Assembly (NCBI GenBank): GCA_043228905.1
Contig: JBHGNT010000013.1
Location: forward strand, 16,802,001-16,866,000
Reading direction: 5' to 3'
DNA from: Azolla caroliniana
Lineage: Eukaryota > Polypodiophyta
Length of the DNA: 64,000 nt
The translations under genes and the position numbers were made by a program. The first letter of the stretch is position 1. Each line of letters starts with the position of its first letter. Under the pieces are notes generated by a model. That model saw nothing but the letters and a program-made list of their open reading frames with translations, ran no database searches and was not told where the DNA came from. Below, piece after piece: positions 35,672 to 47,890 of the stretch.

Positions 35672-37572
35672 ATGGAGACGAAGACGATCAAGAAGAAGAA
35701 GAATAAGGTGGGATGGATCAGCTACGCTCTCTTCGCCATTTGCTCAGCGGTCGTACTCGCTGTTCTGCTCAGTAATCTGCTCTGGGTCTCCTCCTCCCCC
35801 TCCCCCCCCTTCCTCCTCCTCCTCCTCCTCCGCCTCTTCTTTGATCCTCCGTGGGAGAAATGCCATCCATGAGGTATGAGATCCATCCTCTCCTTTGTTT
35901 TTCTTTTCTTTTTGTGTACTTCAGAGGTTAGAGATAGATCTCACATCATCTCATCAGCTAATGATGCACGGCCGCCATCGTTGATATTGTGCAGGTATTG
36001 TCTCATGTACAATCTCATGAAGTATTGGACTGGGAAGAGATGGCCCCTGCCCCTGTGGATCGGTTAGATGGTGCAGGCGTTCAGATTGGTAGCCTCTTTT
36101 ATGTTTTCGCTGGTTACCAGACCATCGATGAGGTACTCCCTCCCTGTCCCTCTGGAAATATTTCTTTCATTGAAATTTTTGAAGCTTTTCACAGTCCTCG
36201 TGAGTTACACACTCTGTTTTAAGAAATCAAAGGACCGATAGTTGGGCTAACCCTAGAATTTGTTCCCCTCATATGATGAGCTACATTCTCTCTTTCCCTG
36301 AAAAATCGAAGCTTTTGTCCTCTTCTTATCTCTAATCTACATACATCTATCCCTTCTTTTGCATCTTCATACTCTCTTGTACCCTGAATGGTCATCAACA
36401 TACATTCCATAGTTTTGACAGTAATGCCGCTCAGGCTATGTTCCTTCCTTCTGTACGTTATGATATTGAATATATGACATGCCCTACATTAGAGCCCTAT
36501 TAGAGAATCAAGGATATCCATCATTCGATTTTCAGTGATTTGTTCCATCTCTGTTTTGATGCTATACCAAGAGTCTCGAAGCTATGGAAAGGGTTGATAA
36601 GCACGTGCTTGATTACAGGCATTCCATTAGGTTGAACCAGTTTATCCACCCTAAGCTTAATTTTTGTTACATTTATTATAGTGCCTACTGAATAGAAATC
36701 TTGTTACCTCATTGTCTTGAATTTCTGGATTGCATTGACATTTCACACAATTCTTCTTCATATATAGTAACAATTAGTAAAAGAAGGCTTCTGCAACTCA
36801 ACTGTGAATTGTCTCACTATGGAGCCTCAAACTTAATGGATTCTTTGAGCAGGGGGGCGTAAAAAGACCAAACAGTCCAGGTGAAAATGAACATATTTGT
36901 TAAGACTCTCAATGCAGTCGAGGATGTATTAGGTGACAATCCCCATATATTTGGTTGACAATTTTGTACTTACTTTTGAGATGCAGTATTGTGGCATCAA
37001 GTGTCTAGGGACCCTATTAGCTTTATCCTATTCTAAAGAGATGTCTATAGTTCATACCATAGTACGTAAAATTCATGTTCGTCTAGCATAACATTCATTT
37101 TCCTACGTTGGAAAACGAATGCGAATGTTATTCAAACATTCTTGTGTTTTTTTTTCCCTCAATTTTTAATGTTTTTTTTTTTCCATTTTTAGGCGTATTT
37201 ACCTCATAATAAATAGTTAAACCAAAAGTCTGGTATTTATCATTCTTTGAGGGTGTTTTTCTTACGCGAATGATTGAAACATTCACGAATGCGAATGCAC
37301 GTATGGTACATATGGTTCATACTCATTTTTTTGTAAAGTTCTAAAGTGAAGAAATTGATATCTTCACTAGTTGCAAGATGAGAACATTGATAATTGCAAG
37401 ATGAGCTCATCATCAATAGAATTATGTCTTTGAACTATTTGATTTTTATGTTCATGCTTTCTAATGTTTAGTAGTTAAGTAATCCCTAGGTTTTGAACTT
37501 TCAATTGTGTTGAAATTTGATTCAATCAATATATAATATAGACCATAGTCATTTTTTGAAATTCCAATACAT

Positions 37573-37605
<33 letters not shown>

Positions 37606-39092
37606 TATTCCAACTTATAAATCCAATCCAACTTTGAGATGATTTACCATACGCATTTAATTGAATCATTCTCGAATGCAAATGCACGTATGGTACATAT
37701 GGTTCATTCTATGGTTCTATGTATAAAATGTCTGGGTGGCAGTCAAGGTAGTGTTAGTTTTAGTGCAAGTAAAATGTCAGAAACCAGAAAAAAATGAAAT
37801 CAACATTTTCTTTATGTGCACAATGCTGAGTATGATGAGGTTTGCTGTGGCAGGTTCATTCTCATGTGGATATATACAATCTTTCTGATAATACGTGGGG
37901 TGGTCGGTTCAATATGCCTCATGACATGGCCCACTCACACCTAGGAATGGTCACTGATGGCCGCTACATCTACATTATTTCAGGACAATATGGACCTCAA
38001 TGTAGAGGACCGACCTCAAAAAATTTTGTGCTTGATACACACACACAGTCATGGTCTGATTTGCCATCTCTTCCGTTTCCAAGGTTTGGAGTAAATTGTA
38101 ATGGTGTAATCGTCATATCCATGCTATGAGTTAAGCATCTGCCTTCACTTAGCTTTATTATGCTTATTTGTAGATATGCTCCAGCTACACAGCTTTGGAG
38201 AGGTCGACTACATGTCATGGGTGGCAGTAAAGAAGATCGATGGGACCCAGGATTGGAACATTGGAGCCTTGCTGTGAGTGAAGGGAAAGCCTTAGAAACA
38301 ACATGGAAGCCAGAGATCCCCATTCCACGGGGCGGTCCCCATAGGTTGGTATATTCATATATCAGTTTCATTCAGCAGTATTGTTGGATATGATTTGTGC
38401 CTATGATTAAGGTTTTGCTTATATGTAGGGCTTGTGTGGTTTTTGATGATCGCCTCTATGTGCTTGGCGGACAGGAAGGTGATTTTAAAGCAAAACCAGG
38501 TTCTCCTATTTTCAAATGTAGCAGGCAGCGTGAGGTAAGAAATTCCTTGCAGATCACTCTTTTATATTTTCTTATTCTAAGTTGTTCCCTGGAATGTCAT
38601 TTCGTGCTCTGATTTGACAGGTGATTCATGGCGATGTTTATATGTTGGAGGGGAATGCCAAGTCATGGAAAGTCTTACCCTCGATGCCCAAACCAGACTC
38701 TCATATTGAGTTTGCATGGGCTGTGGTAAACCATTCTGTGATCATTCTCGGAGGCACAACTACACCAATGCCAGGGAGTAAACGGATGGTCTTAGTGGGT
38801 GATGTGTTTGAATTCAACTTTAAGACACTGGTAATTCACACCTCACTCTTATGCATTCTTTGATGTTTGAGGAACATGTAAGATTCTTATACATATGTTA
38901 TGTTATTGACAGAAGTGGAGAATCATTGGCCAGATGCCGTATCGTGTCAAGACAACCCTGGTGGCACTGTATGATGGGTGGCTTTATTTCACATCTGGTC
39001 AAAGGGATAAGGGCCCCGAAGATCCTAGCCCAAAAAAGGTTATTCGAAGAACATGGAGAACTAAATTAAATTTTACTTTGATTGATTCTTGA
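35672..39092 (+). CDS. Kelch-repeat membrane protein (galactose oxidase/kelch superfamily), 7 exons, exon-1 frameshift
   Basis: Plant protein with an N-terminal membrane anchor and six kelch blades, matching the family of Arabidopsis At3g27220/At1g51540 as I remember it; its function is not established. Exons: 35672-35873, 35995-36132, 37854-38083, 38174-38344, 38429-38534, 38621-38830, 38913-39092. The anchor ISYALFAICSAVVLAVLLSN is at about residues 16-35. Blades carry YVFAGYQTID, YIISGQYGP, HVMGGSKED, YVLGGQEGD, IILGGTTTP and YFTSGQRDKG, and exon 7 ends NFTLIDS before the stop at 39090. Exons 2-7 are in phase. Exon 1, read from its ATG, runs into TGA at 35870-35872. The downstream frame is reached only by a shift, most simply in the C8 run at 35802-35809. 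That run may be a sequencing/assembly error or a real mutation. Skipping most of exon 1 by using the GT at 35708 is in phase but removes the anchor. Confidence 0.82.
37065..37330. mobile_element. MITE-like dispersed repeat, copy 1, in kelch intron 2
   Basis: Shares an ordered series of blocks with 46605-46870: TAGTACGTAAA at the start, AACGAATGCG with AATGTTA, a T-rich tract, GGTATTTA with GAGGGTGTTT, CGAATGATTGAAACATTC, and ATGGTACNTATNGTTCATACT at the end. A third fragment of the right end is at 37645-37715. The ends look weakly inverted (ATAGTACG against AGTATGAAC). No coding sequence. Confidence 0.65.
37569..37608. repeat. (ATAC)n/(AT)n microsatellite in kelch intron 2
   Basis: Several ATAC tetramers running into TATATATA, inside the 1.7-kb intron 36133-37853. 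Confidence 0.85.
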
Positions 39093-40518
39093 GTTTTTCA
39101 GCATGTGGTTTATTTTATTGCTGATGTTATCACGTTGATATGCTTCTCTTTATCATTCTTTATTTGCTTGGGCTCTCTGATTCTTGAAAAATTTGCATTG
39201 AGAGACTTGCTCTCAGCGATGGAGGGGCTGGGATGGCATAGGTTGAATTATGTGGTCCTCAAGAGCTCCACTGATCTTATTATAAAAATAAGCAGTATAT
39301 AATGTGATCAAAATTTAAAGAACAAAATAGTCAAAATCTTGGGCTTCTGTAAAAGATGCAACATACTGCTTTTTTCAAGATTGAGTCTATTGTTTCCACT
39401 CAATTTTGTTTATCTGGGTCAATTCCTTCAATCTGTAATGAAGTTTAAGCGCACTTATGTTTGGGTTTTGCGTATCAAATAGTAAAATCTCGGGCTTCTG
39501 TAAACGGTGCAACATGCTGTATTTTTCAAGGTTGAGTCTATTGTTTCTACTCAATTTTGTTCATCTCGTAAACTTGTTCAATCTCTAATTGGTTTAAGTG
39601 CACTTACGTTTGGGTTTTGCTTATACATATACCACACACCCAGTCAGCTTGGCAATAACAACGCCCATGAATGCACTTGTATTTATATTAGCTGTTCTTG
39701 TTCTTGCTCCCATTGATGGGCCCTCCGTATGAATTTAAATGTTTAAAATAGAAGAGCATTTGCAACCGAGCCTGGGCCAATTGAAAATAGAAAGTGGATC
39801 TTTGACTTCAAAATTGGAGTGGTGTCAAATATTAATGACTGTTACAAAATGAGAGGCTGAATTATGCACCAGTCGTATCAATGTTGTAACATGCAATTGA
39901 ACAAGCGAACATTACCAAATTACCCAATAAACTAACATAAAAACCTTTCACAGATTTATGAGTTCTATTGAATTAAAGATTCAGTTCCGTTCATGTAACA
40001 TTTTGAAGATTTATCTTAAAAAATGTGTTAAATTAAGGATGCCCACTTCCTAGGTGTCTTACACGGTTCATTGCATAATCTCATTCATAGCTTTTGAAGA
40101 TTTATACTTAAATTTGTTGAATTAAGGACATGAATTTCACTTACTAAAGTTTTCCCCACTTCATTGCATAATCTCATTCACATAATAACCTTTTGAAGAT
40201 GTATACTCAAATTTGTCAAATTTAAAGATCTGAATCACTTTCTCGGAAGTTCCCCACTTCATTGCATATGTCATATACTCATGTCCAGATTTGGATACTC
40301 AAATTTGCTGTAATCAGATGACAGTTATATTATCCCACATGCAATTCTTGTATTACCTTTCAGGCATTACAGGGCTACACTACCAGTAGCAAGATTGCTA
40401 TACTTGCATATTTGACGGTTCTGGTATGATGATCATAAATTTATGATGATTCTCTAGAAATTCTCTATAAAATAGAATTACATATTTCAGCTGTGGCATT
40501 CTTACAATGTGGAAATCA
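39093..40518. other. Spacer between the kelch and SDR genes (convergent 3' ends)
   Basis: No gene supported. It contains a tandem duplication (39330-39622) and, at about 40000-40270, roughly three degenerate copies of a unit with TTTTGAAGATTTATACT, AAATTTGTTGAATTAAGGA and CCCCACTTCATTGCATAATC. Poly(A) signals of both genes should lie here. Confidence 0.6.
39330..39622. repeat. Tandem duplication, about 147 bp x 2
   Basis: Copies at about 39330-39475 and 39479-39622 both contain GGGCTTCTGTAAA, GAGTCTATTGTTTC(C/T)ACTC and CACTTA(T/C)GTTTGGGTTTTGC, with substitutions scattered through them. It lies in the 3' flank of the kelch gene. Confidence 0.85.
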
Positions 40519-42954
40519 CTAAGTTTTATTAGGCATAACAGGGGATAGGTCTAACTGTTTAGCAAGATTCTTTCCCTGCATCATCTTACTAGCTGGCCCC
40601 AAGATGAAGAGTTGAGGCAGCCACGTGACAATCTCATAAGCAAATATTCTGTAGAAGAGGAAGGTTAGGTACCACCCAGGAACGATCACATATCGCCTCC
40701 TCTGTACAGCCCCCTCCACAATTGCCATGGCTGCTATTTCCGGGGAGATCATAGGCCACCATTTTGGAATATGCCCCTAATATCCCATACATCATGTACA
40801 ATAGGTGCTGCTTATTATTCACAAACATTAGGAAAAGAATATTGACAAGAAATTATATTACCGGAGGCTCTCTCTCGGTCATCTCTGTATGGACAAAGCC
40901 AGGGAAAGCTATAGTTATGCTGATGTTCTTCTTTCCCCAATAGTTTTCAACTCGGAGTGTATCATAGAAGCTAGTAATTGCACCTTTTGCTGCCTATAGT
41001 CAATGAGAAATTGATGAATCAAAGGATTGAGGAGGCAGGGTTTGATTGTTAAGAATATACTGCACATAGAGACAGATCTATATTGCTCATGTGGCTTATG
41101 AACCACCAGACAAAACAAAATTTATGAGAACCCTATAAAACCAAATTTCTGATGGAGTGAATTTGTATAACTGTGGGGAGAACTGCTGCTGGTACAGAAA
41201 AGATCACTCAAAACACTACGAACTTGAGAGCAATTAGTTTTATTTATCATTTTCTACTTACACTGTAGAGTGTAATGTAAGGATAAGGCATGTATGCAGC
41301 CACCGAGGATGTAACAACAATCTGTCCTCGAGTCTGATGGAGGTGTTCGAGTGCATACAATGTTGTATATATGTTGCCCCAAAAGTCCACATCCTAAATC
41401 CAGACAAAGAATAGTAATTAAGCTACAATATACACATGATTTTGTTGATACATACTAACATATTACACATGCAATATTGTAGAAGATTTAAGGCTTTTAC
41501 CATCACATGGGCACAGTCCGCCATATTTTTGGAGTCCTCGAACAATCCACTGTTCGTTGTGCCAGCATTGTTGACAAGAATGTCCACTATTTAATACAAT
41601 ATATATATATATATATATTGTATTGTTAATGAAGAATGTCTATTTAAGTATTGCATGCGGATTAATTATGAATTGTAAGGCTATGTATGAATGCATGAAC
41701 ATAAGACTTCAGTCTCTGCTATCAAACACTCATTTATATGCATGAACATAGGGCATGTACGTATGCATGCATGTGCATAGACATATGCGAATGTGTTGTA
41801 TGTGTAAGATAACATATATGCATATGCCAATGATATAAACACATTATTATGATGTATGTATGATGACATACATGTATTAAATGACAATGATATATACACC
41901 CGACATTCAAAATTTCAAGTATTTCAATCAAATTTCTATGACCCCATTGAAAAAAAAATGGAATTTGGTAAGTACGGCGGCCGAAAGTCTCGATTGTGAA
42001 ATTGACCATCTGCTTGCAATTCTCCTCACTTGTGACATCTGATGGGAAAATGGCCACTCCCTTGGCTCCATAATCTTGGCACTCTTTCAACACCTGCCGC
42101 AGACGCTGCTCACGCCGTGCCACCAACACCAGCTTGGCTCCACGCCTCGCATACTCGATCGCAATTTGCTAGAATAATAATTGAATTATTGTTTACATAC
42201 CAAATACCTCATTGATTCCATTAAATCCTCATATGTGTGAGTGGTAATAATGTGAAATATCAGGTAGGTTCAATTCTCTATTATTACGAGCCTGGGGTTG
42301 AAGGATGAAAAAATGATGCATAGATAAGTAATCAAATCATCTTGATCCTCTATTTCTAGCCCCTCTATTCCTACCCCCCAGTTAAAGAATGACAAATGAT
42401 GCACAGATAAGTAATCAAATCATCTTGATCCTCAATTTCCTAAAGAATGACAAATGATGCATAGATAAGTAATCAAATCATCTTGATCCTCAATTTCTAG
42501 CTGGGGTTTCGAGGATGTCAAAATGATGCATACATACGTAATCAAATTATCTCGATCCTCCATTTCTAGCCGATGATGCATAGATAAGTAATCGAATCAT
42601 CTTTATGCTCTATTTCTAGCCGGGGTTTCGAGGATGCCAAAATGATGCATGCAATATAGATAAGAAAGAAATTGAGACAGCTCAATGAACTCCATTAACA
42701 GAGTTACGGATTTCCGAGGATGTCAAATCGATGCAATTACATAAAAATGAATGTACGAATTTTGTAAAGATTTTTACCTGGCCTATCCCTGATGTGGCAC
42801 CGGTGACAAGGACAACTTTGTTAGGGACGATAACAGGGCCCGAGGGTTGCACGAAGAGAAGGCGCAAGCGCCGCAACACGCCATCTACGGTGAATACGGC
42901 GCAGGGGAGGAAGAGGAGGGCAGCAGCAGAGAAGAGGTATCCCAGCAACATCAT
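40519..42954 (-). CDS. 11-beta-hydroxysteroid dehydrogenase-like SDR (HSD/steroleosin-type), 6 exons
   Basis: NAD(P)-dependent classical short-chain dehydrogenase/reductase, 325 aa. Exons: 42954-42778, 42168-41976, 41586-41501, 41393-41262, 40993-40862, 40776-40519; every junction is in phase. A hydrophobic N-terminal segment (LLGYLFSAAALLFLPCAVF, residues 3-21) probably anchors it in the ER or an oil-body membrane. The nucleotide site VTGATSGIG is at about 50-58, NNAG at 129-132, and the catalytic Ser182, Tyr195 and Lys199 in TSS...YSAAK. PGFVHTEMTE follows and a second hydrophobic patch near the C-terminus (FLFYRIFAYEIVTWLPQLFI) may be a further membrane contact. ARREQRL after the second Rossmann strand suggests NADP(H) preference. 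The sequence is closest to plant HSD/11-beta-HSD-like and animal DHRS7 proteins; the true substrate (sterol or other lipid) cannot be told. Confidence 0.93.
41605..41624. repeat. (AT)n microsatellite in SDR intron 2
   Basis: About ten AT dinucleotides 20 bp from the acceptor of SDR exon 3, flanked by the inverted words ACAAT and ATTGT, so it could form a hairpin. Confidence 0.85.
42313..42660. repeat. Intronic minisatellite in SDR intron 1
   Basis: Five to six imperfect units in the 609-bp first intron, each with ATGATGCATAGATAAGTAAT then CAAATCATCTTGATCCTC and often TTTCTAGC-GGGGTTTCGAGG. Unit starts are near 42316, 42395, 42455, 42524, 42573 and 42643. Spacing varies from about 50 to 80 bp, so the array has been reshuffled by deletions. 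Confidence 0.85.
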
Positions 42955-44511
42955 AATGCCTTACGCTACCTGATGATGATGATGGCCGCATTGGCTGCCT
43001 GGTGAGTGTGAGGAAGAGCAACAGAGGAGTATGGCTGTACATAGATAGGTGGGCATCATGCAGGAGAAACTGAGAGAGGTCACCATTATCTCTTTGCATG
43101 ATAGGTACTACCATGACACGTACCCCTCACCCCCCCCACCCCCCAAAACCCCAAAGCAGACTCTAGCCTCCATTCTACACACATATATTCCAATTTCTAA
43201 TGGCAGGTAGCCATGTCTATTGATTACACAATCTTTTTCAAAGAAACTCGGAGACACATGCGCGAAGCGAAGCTGGGCGATGACTCCACCACATAACTTA
43301 GAAATATATCGAGGCGAGAGAAGTATATGTGAGAGCCTGTAGAAAGATCCATACATAGAGTCAGTCGGTCATCTTTTCGAATGTTAGGAAATACCAACCT
43401 CAATCTGTGCTTCCTAATGATAGCTCCCAATAACTTAGAAATTTATATCGAGGCGAGAGAAGTATACGTGAGAGCATATAGACAGATCGATACATAGAGT
43501 CGCTCGGTTATCTTTGCGACTGTTAGGAAATACCAACCTCAATCTTGGACTCTGTCTAGATTCCAGCTTTATTATTATTATTATTACTCTTCGAGCATGT
43601 TGTCTCTATAAATGTTAGAGATATAGGAAGATGCAAAGTAGCTAGAGATACTCGGGTGCAAAACTTCAAAGGATACATCCATTGACCCCTCTTATAAAAT
43701 CGGGGAGGAACAATCAAGGTGGTGATGCCCCATGAATAAGATACAATATCTCTACCCAAAGCACCAAGCTAAGAAACTTAACAGATCAATCATTTTCACT
43801 CTTGGTATATGTATTGACAATGTGGCCTCTGGATTTGAATTGGTGGCGCCAAAGAAACCATGGAGTCACTCAATGACAAAAAGATTTGCATGAGGGTGGC
43901 ATTGAGTAATGGATGTTGCTTAGCAATTCAAGATTCGATTCTATTCAATGCAAAAAGCGTTTCTCTAGTGGACCAAGCATTTGGTGGTACTTTTAATAAA
44001 TAGACAAATTTCAAGTTGGACATTTGCTTGCTATTTGATGCTTGATTGTTTTCCTTAAACACACTTGTTAAACCATTTGGGTTATTAAGTCACAAATGTG
44101 GGTACTATTAACTTCCCACATTTATGGTTTTGGTATGATTGGAATATACAGAAAGGACTCCTATTAGTTTTCTCCATGGAATATAATAACTTGTTTCAGT
44201 ATCAAACAATAAATTGATATAGTTTCTGGAGATTTACCTTCATATAATCTAGGCTTATGACACCTCAGAGGGTTCACGTTATTGTCACGGTCATTACTAT
44301 AGAAGAAAGGTTTGAGTGAGGGTTTGCAATTTTTTTCCATTTAACCTATGAACTATGTATACTGTTATGAAAATTAAGGAACATCTCCAAATGCTTTTTA
44401 TAAGTGACATTAAAGATTCAATACAATTACAATATCTATAGATTCCATTAACACTTCCATTTGCGACAATCTCTCTAATAAACACTCCAAAGTCGAAAGT
44501 GATCGGAAGTC
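42955..44511. other. SDR upstream region and AT-rich spacer
   Basis: The divergent side of the SDR gene. It has a C-rich run (CACCCCCCCCACCCCCC, about 43129-43145), a tandem duplication at 43293-43546, a (TTA)n stretch near 43570-43586, and no supported gene. The last part leads into the copia scrap. Confidence 0.55.
43293..43546. repeat. Tandem duplication upstream of the SDR gene
   Basis: Copies at about 43293-43407 and 43430-43546 share ATAACTTAGAAAT, ATCGAGGCGAGAGAAGTATA, GATACATAGAGTC and TGTTAGGAAATACCAACCTC. It begins about 340 bp from the ATG, so it may lie in the promoter. Confidence 0.85.
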
Positions 44512-44748
44512 ATGTGCCTTGGCCTTCTTCATTGTGTGTGTGTGTATGGTATGGTCAATCTCCTCATGTGTCACATCTCAGTCTTTGGAGCAGTCGCGTA
44601 TACCTACATACAATCAAAGAACAGGTCAAAGCTAGAGAATCATTGCATCAAAGGGCGGTTTATTGGATATGGAGACCCTGATTCCCCATCAAGAAGTGTG
44701 CAATCCCTAATATATTATCGTTACTCAATACCATTCTGTATGATTTAA
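44512..44748 (+). mobile_element. Ty1/copia polyprotein scrap (post-integrase region)
   Basis: The + frame reads CHISVFGAVAYTYIQSKNRS, then KLENHCIKGRFIGYGDPD. This is the signature after the integrase core of copia elements (HLRVFGC.AY...RSKLD....CIFVGY). Only about 60 codons remain; LTRs, RT and RNase H are absent. It is inserted 3' of the ZMAT5-like gene on the opposite strand. Confidence 0.75.
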
Positions 44749-44989
44749 AGCTGAAACAGGAGATAAATATACAGATCAATTTACATCCCCCAACATTGAA
44801 GATACAAAGCAGACTAGCATCATACATCAGAACCAGATATAACAAACAGTGCATTGTCAATACCATTCCATATGATTTTAGGCTGAAACAGGAGATAAAT
44901 ATACAGATCAATTTACATTCCCCAACATTGGTAGTGACAAAGCAGCCTAGCATCATACATCATAAGCATATATCACAAACAGTACATTG
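44726..44989. repeat. Tandem duplication, 132 bp x 2
   Basis: Copies 44726-44857 and 44858-44989 share GCTGAAACAGGAGATAAATA, TACAGATCAATTTACAT(C/T)CC, CCCCAACATTG and TAGCATCATACATCA. It lies just downstream of the ZMAT5-like stop codon (complement of 45052), so it is probably in the 3' UTR or flank. Confidence 0.9.
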
Positions 44990-45051
44990 GTTTATGTCAA
45001 TAACAAAGAGAGTTAATTATCTCAAGGCTATTTTTAACAATGGTAATTAGT

Positions 45052-46445
45052 CTACCCCCAATCTATTTTTGGAAGAGACCAAACAGCTTTATCTAATGGA
45101 GGTCTCAATGAAGGCGGCAAATTAAAGAAAGTGGGTGCTGGGGCCTCATAGCTGGTACCTGACAACAATACACATTTCATAATTAGGCAATACAATATGC
45201 ATCAAAACACTAATATCATCAAAAATACATTTCATAATTTGTTAAAATGGAAGTCCAACAACATAAATGAAAGCTGTTCCTCTGGAAATAACCCTTGGTG
45301 GTAATCCCTCCCAATGTAGAACAAAACAGCAAAAATAAATATATAGATGTGTATATATAATACAAACACATGTGCTGTCTGTCATGTAAATGCAAATACA
45401 AATCTATTGCATGTTTTGGAACATCGAAGCATCCCCATAAACTTCAAATGATTGATGCTTTGCTTGGCATCTTGTTCTTTATTCCAGCACACAAATTTCT
45501 TAGAATTGACCACATCATACTAGCATGTCTTCATTAAAAGAAAAAATCACATATTTATTCAATGAACTGAGAGGTTGCATATTCCTAAAACAGTTGGAAT
45601 TTTTTTTATGTTAATCTATTTACAAATTTAAGACATTCAATTTCAATCCCACGTCGAAGAAATTATATTTCCCTCCTGAAAAATGCATTGCATACCAGTA
45701 GGCGGTTGGTTTTTTGAAGCTGCAAAATGCTGATATCTGCACCGGTTGCCGAAACTGCAGAAGCCCTGCAAAGTCCCTTTTCTAGTTCAAATCTTTGTAG
45801 GAGAACCAAATTCATGAATGTTAATCTTCCACAACATTTGATTTGTAGATTGAATCATATTGCATAAAAACCCTCGGGCTACAAAAATCTATCAATAGGT
45901 CGTGGCTAGCTAGAGAAATGGAAGTCCATTGAAAATTCAAGCATTTCACTTGCCCTTAAAGCTAGGATTTCATTAACTGCATCTGGTGGGGATTAGACAC
46001 AAAACATACTTACCGTTCTCATGAATTGTGAACACATCCTTGGCCCTGAAGCCTGGAACGGCTGTGGATCTATGATGCAGAAGAAGCCATAAATCTGTTA
46101 TCTTTTGTATGATAGAGAAAAAGATGGAAAAATGGAAAAAGAAAAACCAGCAAAAAGGATATTTTATCAGCTTGGCATACACAGTATGGAGCTTCTCAAC
46201 AATGTAAAAGCTCCATTTTTTTGTTGTTGTTATTGTCTTGTCCGAGAGAGTGGAAAAAAAGCAAGAGCAGGAAATCCGAATATAAAAGAAGGAAAGAAGG
46301 AAGGGGCAATACCATGGATGAAAGAATCGAACCATGCTTTCTTGGCACGCTGGTGCATGGATCCCTGCAGGTGCCGGCGGCGGGCGACTGGGGTGTCCTG
46401 GAACTGCTTGTCGCAGTAATCGCAGTAGTACTTAGGGAGCGGCAT
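45052..46445 (-). CDS. ZMAT5: U11/U12 snRNP 20 kDa-like protein (ZMAT5), 4 exons
   Basis: Component of the minor (U12-dependent) spliceosome, 121 aa. Exons: 46445-46313, 46069-46014, 45765-45696, 45158-45052; phases fit. The N-terminus is a U1-type/matrin C2H2 finger: YYCDYCDKQF, then H-x5-H in RHLQGSMHQ (residues about 6-33). It is followed by KKAWFDSFIHD, matching the KKVWYD stretch of human ZMAT5. A CCCH finger spans exons 2/3: CSQFMRTGFC then SFGNRCRYQH (C-x8-C-x5-C-x3-H, residues about 57-76), as in ZMAT5. The C-terminus is proline-rich and ends with SLPKIDWG. The human protein is longer at the C-terminus. The double-finger order is diagnostic, so I am confident of the family; assembly into U11/U12 snRNP is inferred from it. 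Confidence 0.93.
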
Positions 46446-46604
46446 GGCAAAAACAGACAAAACCACATACAGACACGATTGTATGTATATGATCTAATCA
46501 GCCCTTTCAGATGCTGCAGTCTCCCCCTACTCCTTCCTTTTTCTTCTTCTTCCTCTGTTCCCCTGTTCCCCTGCTCCTTCTACAGAATTCATGTTAAAGA
46601 AGAC

Positions 46605-46870
46605 TTAGTACGTAAATATACTCGAATGCACTGGCACACATTCGAATGCAAAAAACGAATAAACAAGAATGCGTATGTTACCAAACCATTCTTATGTTTT
46701 TTTTTTAATTACACTTTTTACCTTTTCTTACCTTAAAAAAAATAAAATTACCATATAATAAACAATGAATACAAAAGTATGGTATTTACCTTACTTCGAG
46801 GGTGTTTACCATACTCGAATGATTGAAACATTCTCGATTGCCCATATGGTACGTATTGTTCATACTATGC
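46605..46870. mobile_element. MITE-like dispersed repeat, copy 2
   Basis: Related to 37065-37330 (see there) over its full length, with shared TAGTACGTAAA start, CGAATGATTGAAACATTC and a right end GTTCATACT. It sits about 160 bp upstream of the ZMAT5-like ATG. It is followed by a G11 run at 46914-46924. Confidence 0.65.
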
Positions 46871-47337
46871 GTGACTACGCCATACGTCTCTCTCTCCCTA
46901 GACCAAAGCATTGGGGGGGGGGGGGAGGTGAGTATCGGGGTCGGGGACACGATGATGGGCACCCTCAAACTTGGTAACATGAAGCTAAGTGAAGCATATA
47001 CATAACATTGATGGCTACATTATAAAATTTGGATGGTCCTGCACTAGAAGCAATATTGGGCGTGCAAGAGTGGTTTTGTATTTATCATGAGGACCTGCAA
47101 AATTGCATATGAGTATGTTAAGTGGCATGTTGTTACATTCCTCATAGAGAGAATCCAACTGCTATAGTTTGTATGAGCTAAATCATGACGATCCTTTCTT
47201 TGAAGTATGTGTTGACATTCTTACATAGAAGAAGATTGGAAAAGCGCTGCTTATGTCATATTTTAATGCTAGAGTTCTCAAAATGTGGAAGTCGATGATA
47301 ATGCAATGGTGTCACATTTGGTGCATGACTCAAAAGA

Positions 47338-47890
47338 TTGTACTATGATGATTATGGTAGACTTCTTATACACATGCTTAAATGCACAAACTTGCATATT
47401 CTCAATTGTACCCATGCGTTTTTTATGACAAATGTTTTGACATGTCTTCTAGCTTCTAGGGGAGGAAGTGTAGTTGATTATGTATTGGTGAAAGAATGCG
47501 ATGCATCCATAGTGAATGTATTGGCCCATTGTCACTTGACTCATACAACAAGCTTATACTTACACGTTACATTAAAAAACTCGCTCTTTGACTAATGCTT
47601 TAAGAGTATAAAAATAAAAAAGGTACATTGTGAGACCTTGCTATGAAAAAGCTAATCTATATGCAAATGAGGTTGAGGGTTTTGTCATGAACTCTTCCTT
47701 AGTAAAGATGTGAAAACAAATTGGGAGCAATTGAAGGGTAGGGTATGAATATTTTAGTGCACGTGCGTTGGACGTTAGATACTTTCCCATGCAATACTTG
47801 GTTTGATGAAGAATGCAAGGCTCATTTAAAAATGTTCAAGCTCACTTCTTCTTTGAATAGGGCAACCTCACTTGATACATGTTAAAACAT
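47338..47890 (+). mobile_element. LINE remnant (endonuclease end and linker)
   Basis: Open from 47338 to 47595. GRLLIHMLKCTNLHILNCTH followed by RGGSVVDYVLVKE is the end of an APE-type endonuclease domain (G..LL..C....L.ILN ... SVVDYVL). A frame-shifted WFDEE-like block near 47797 (TWFDEECKAHL) is the usual linker before RT. No RT follows. Confidence 0.65.
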
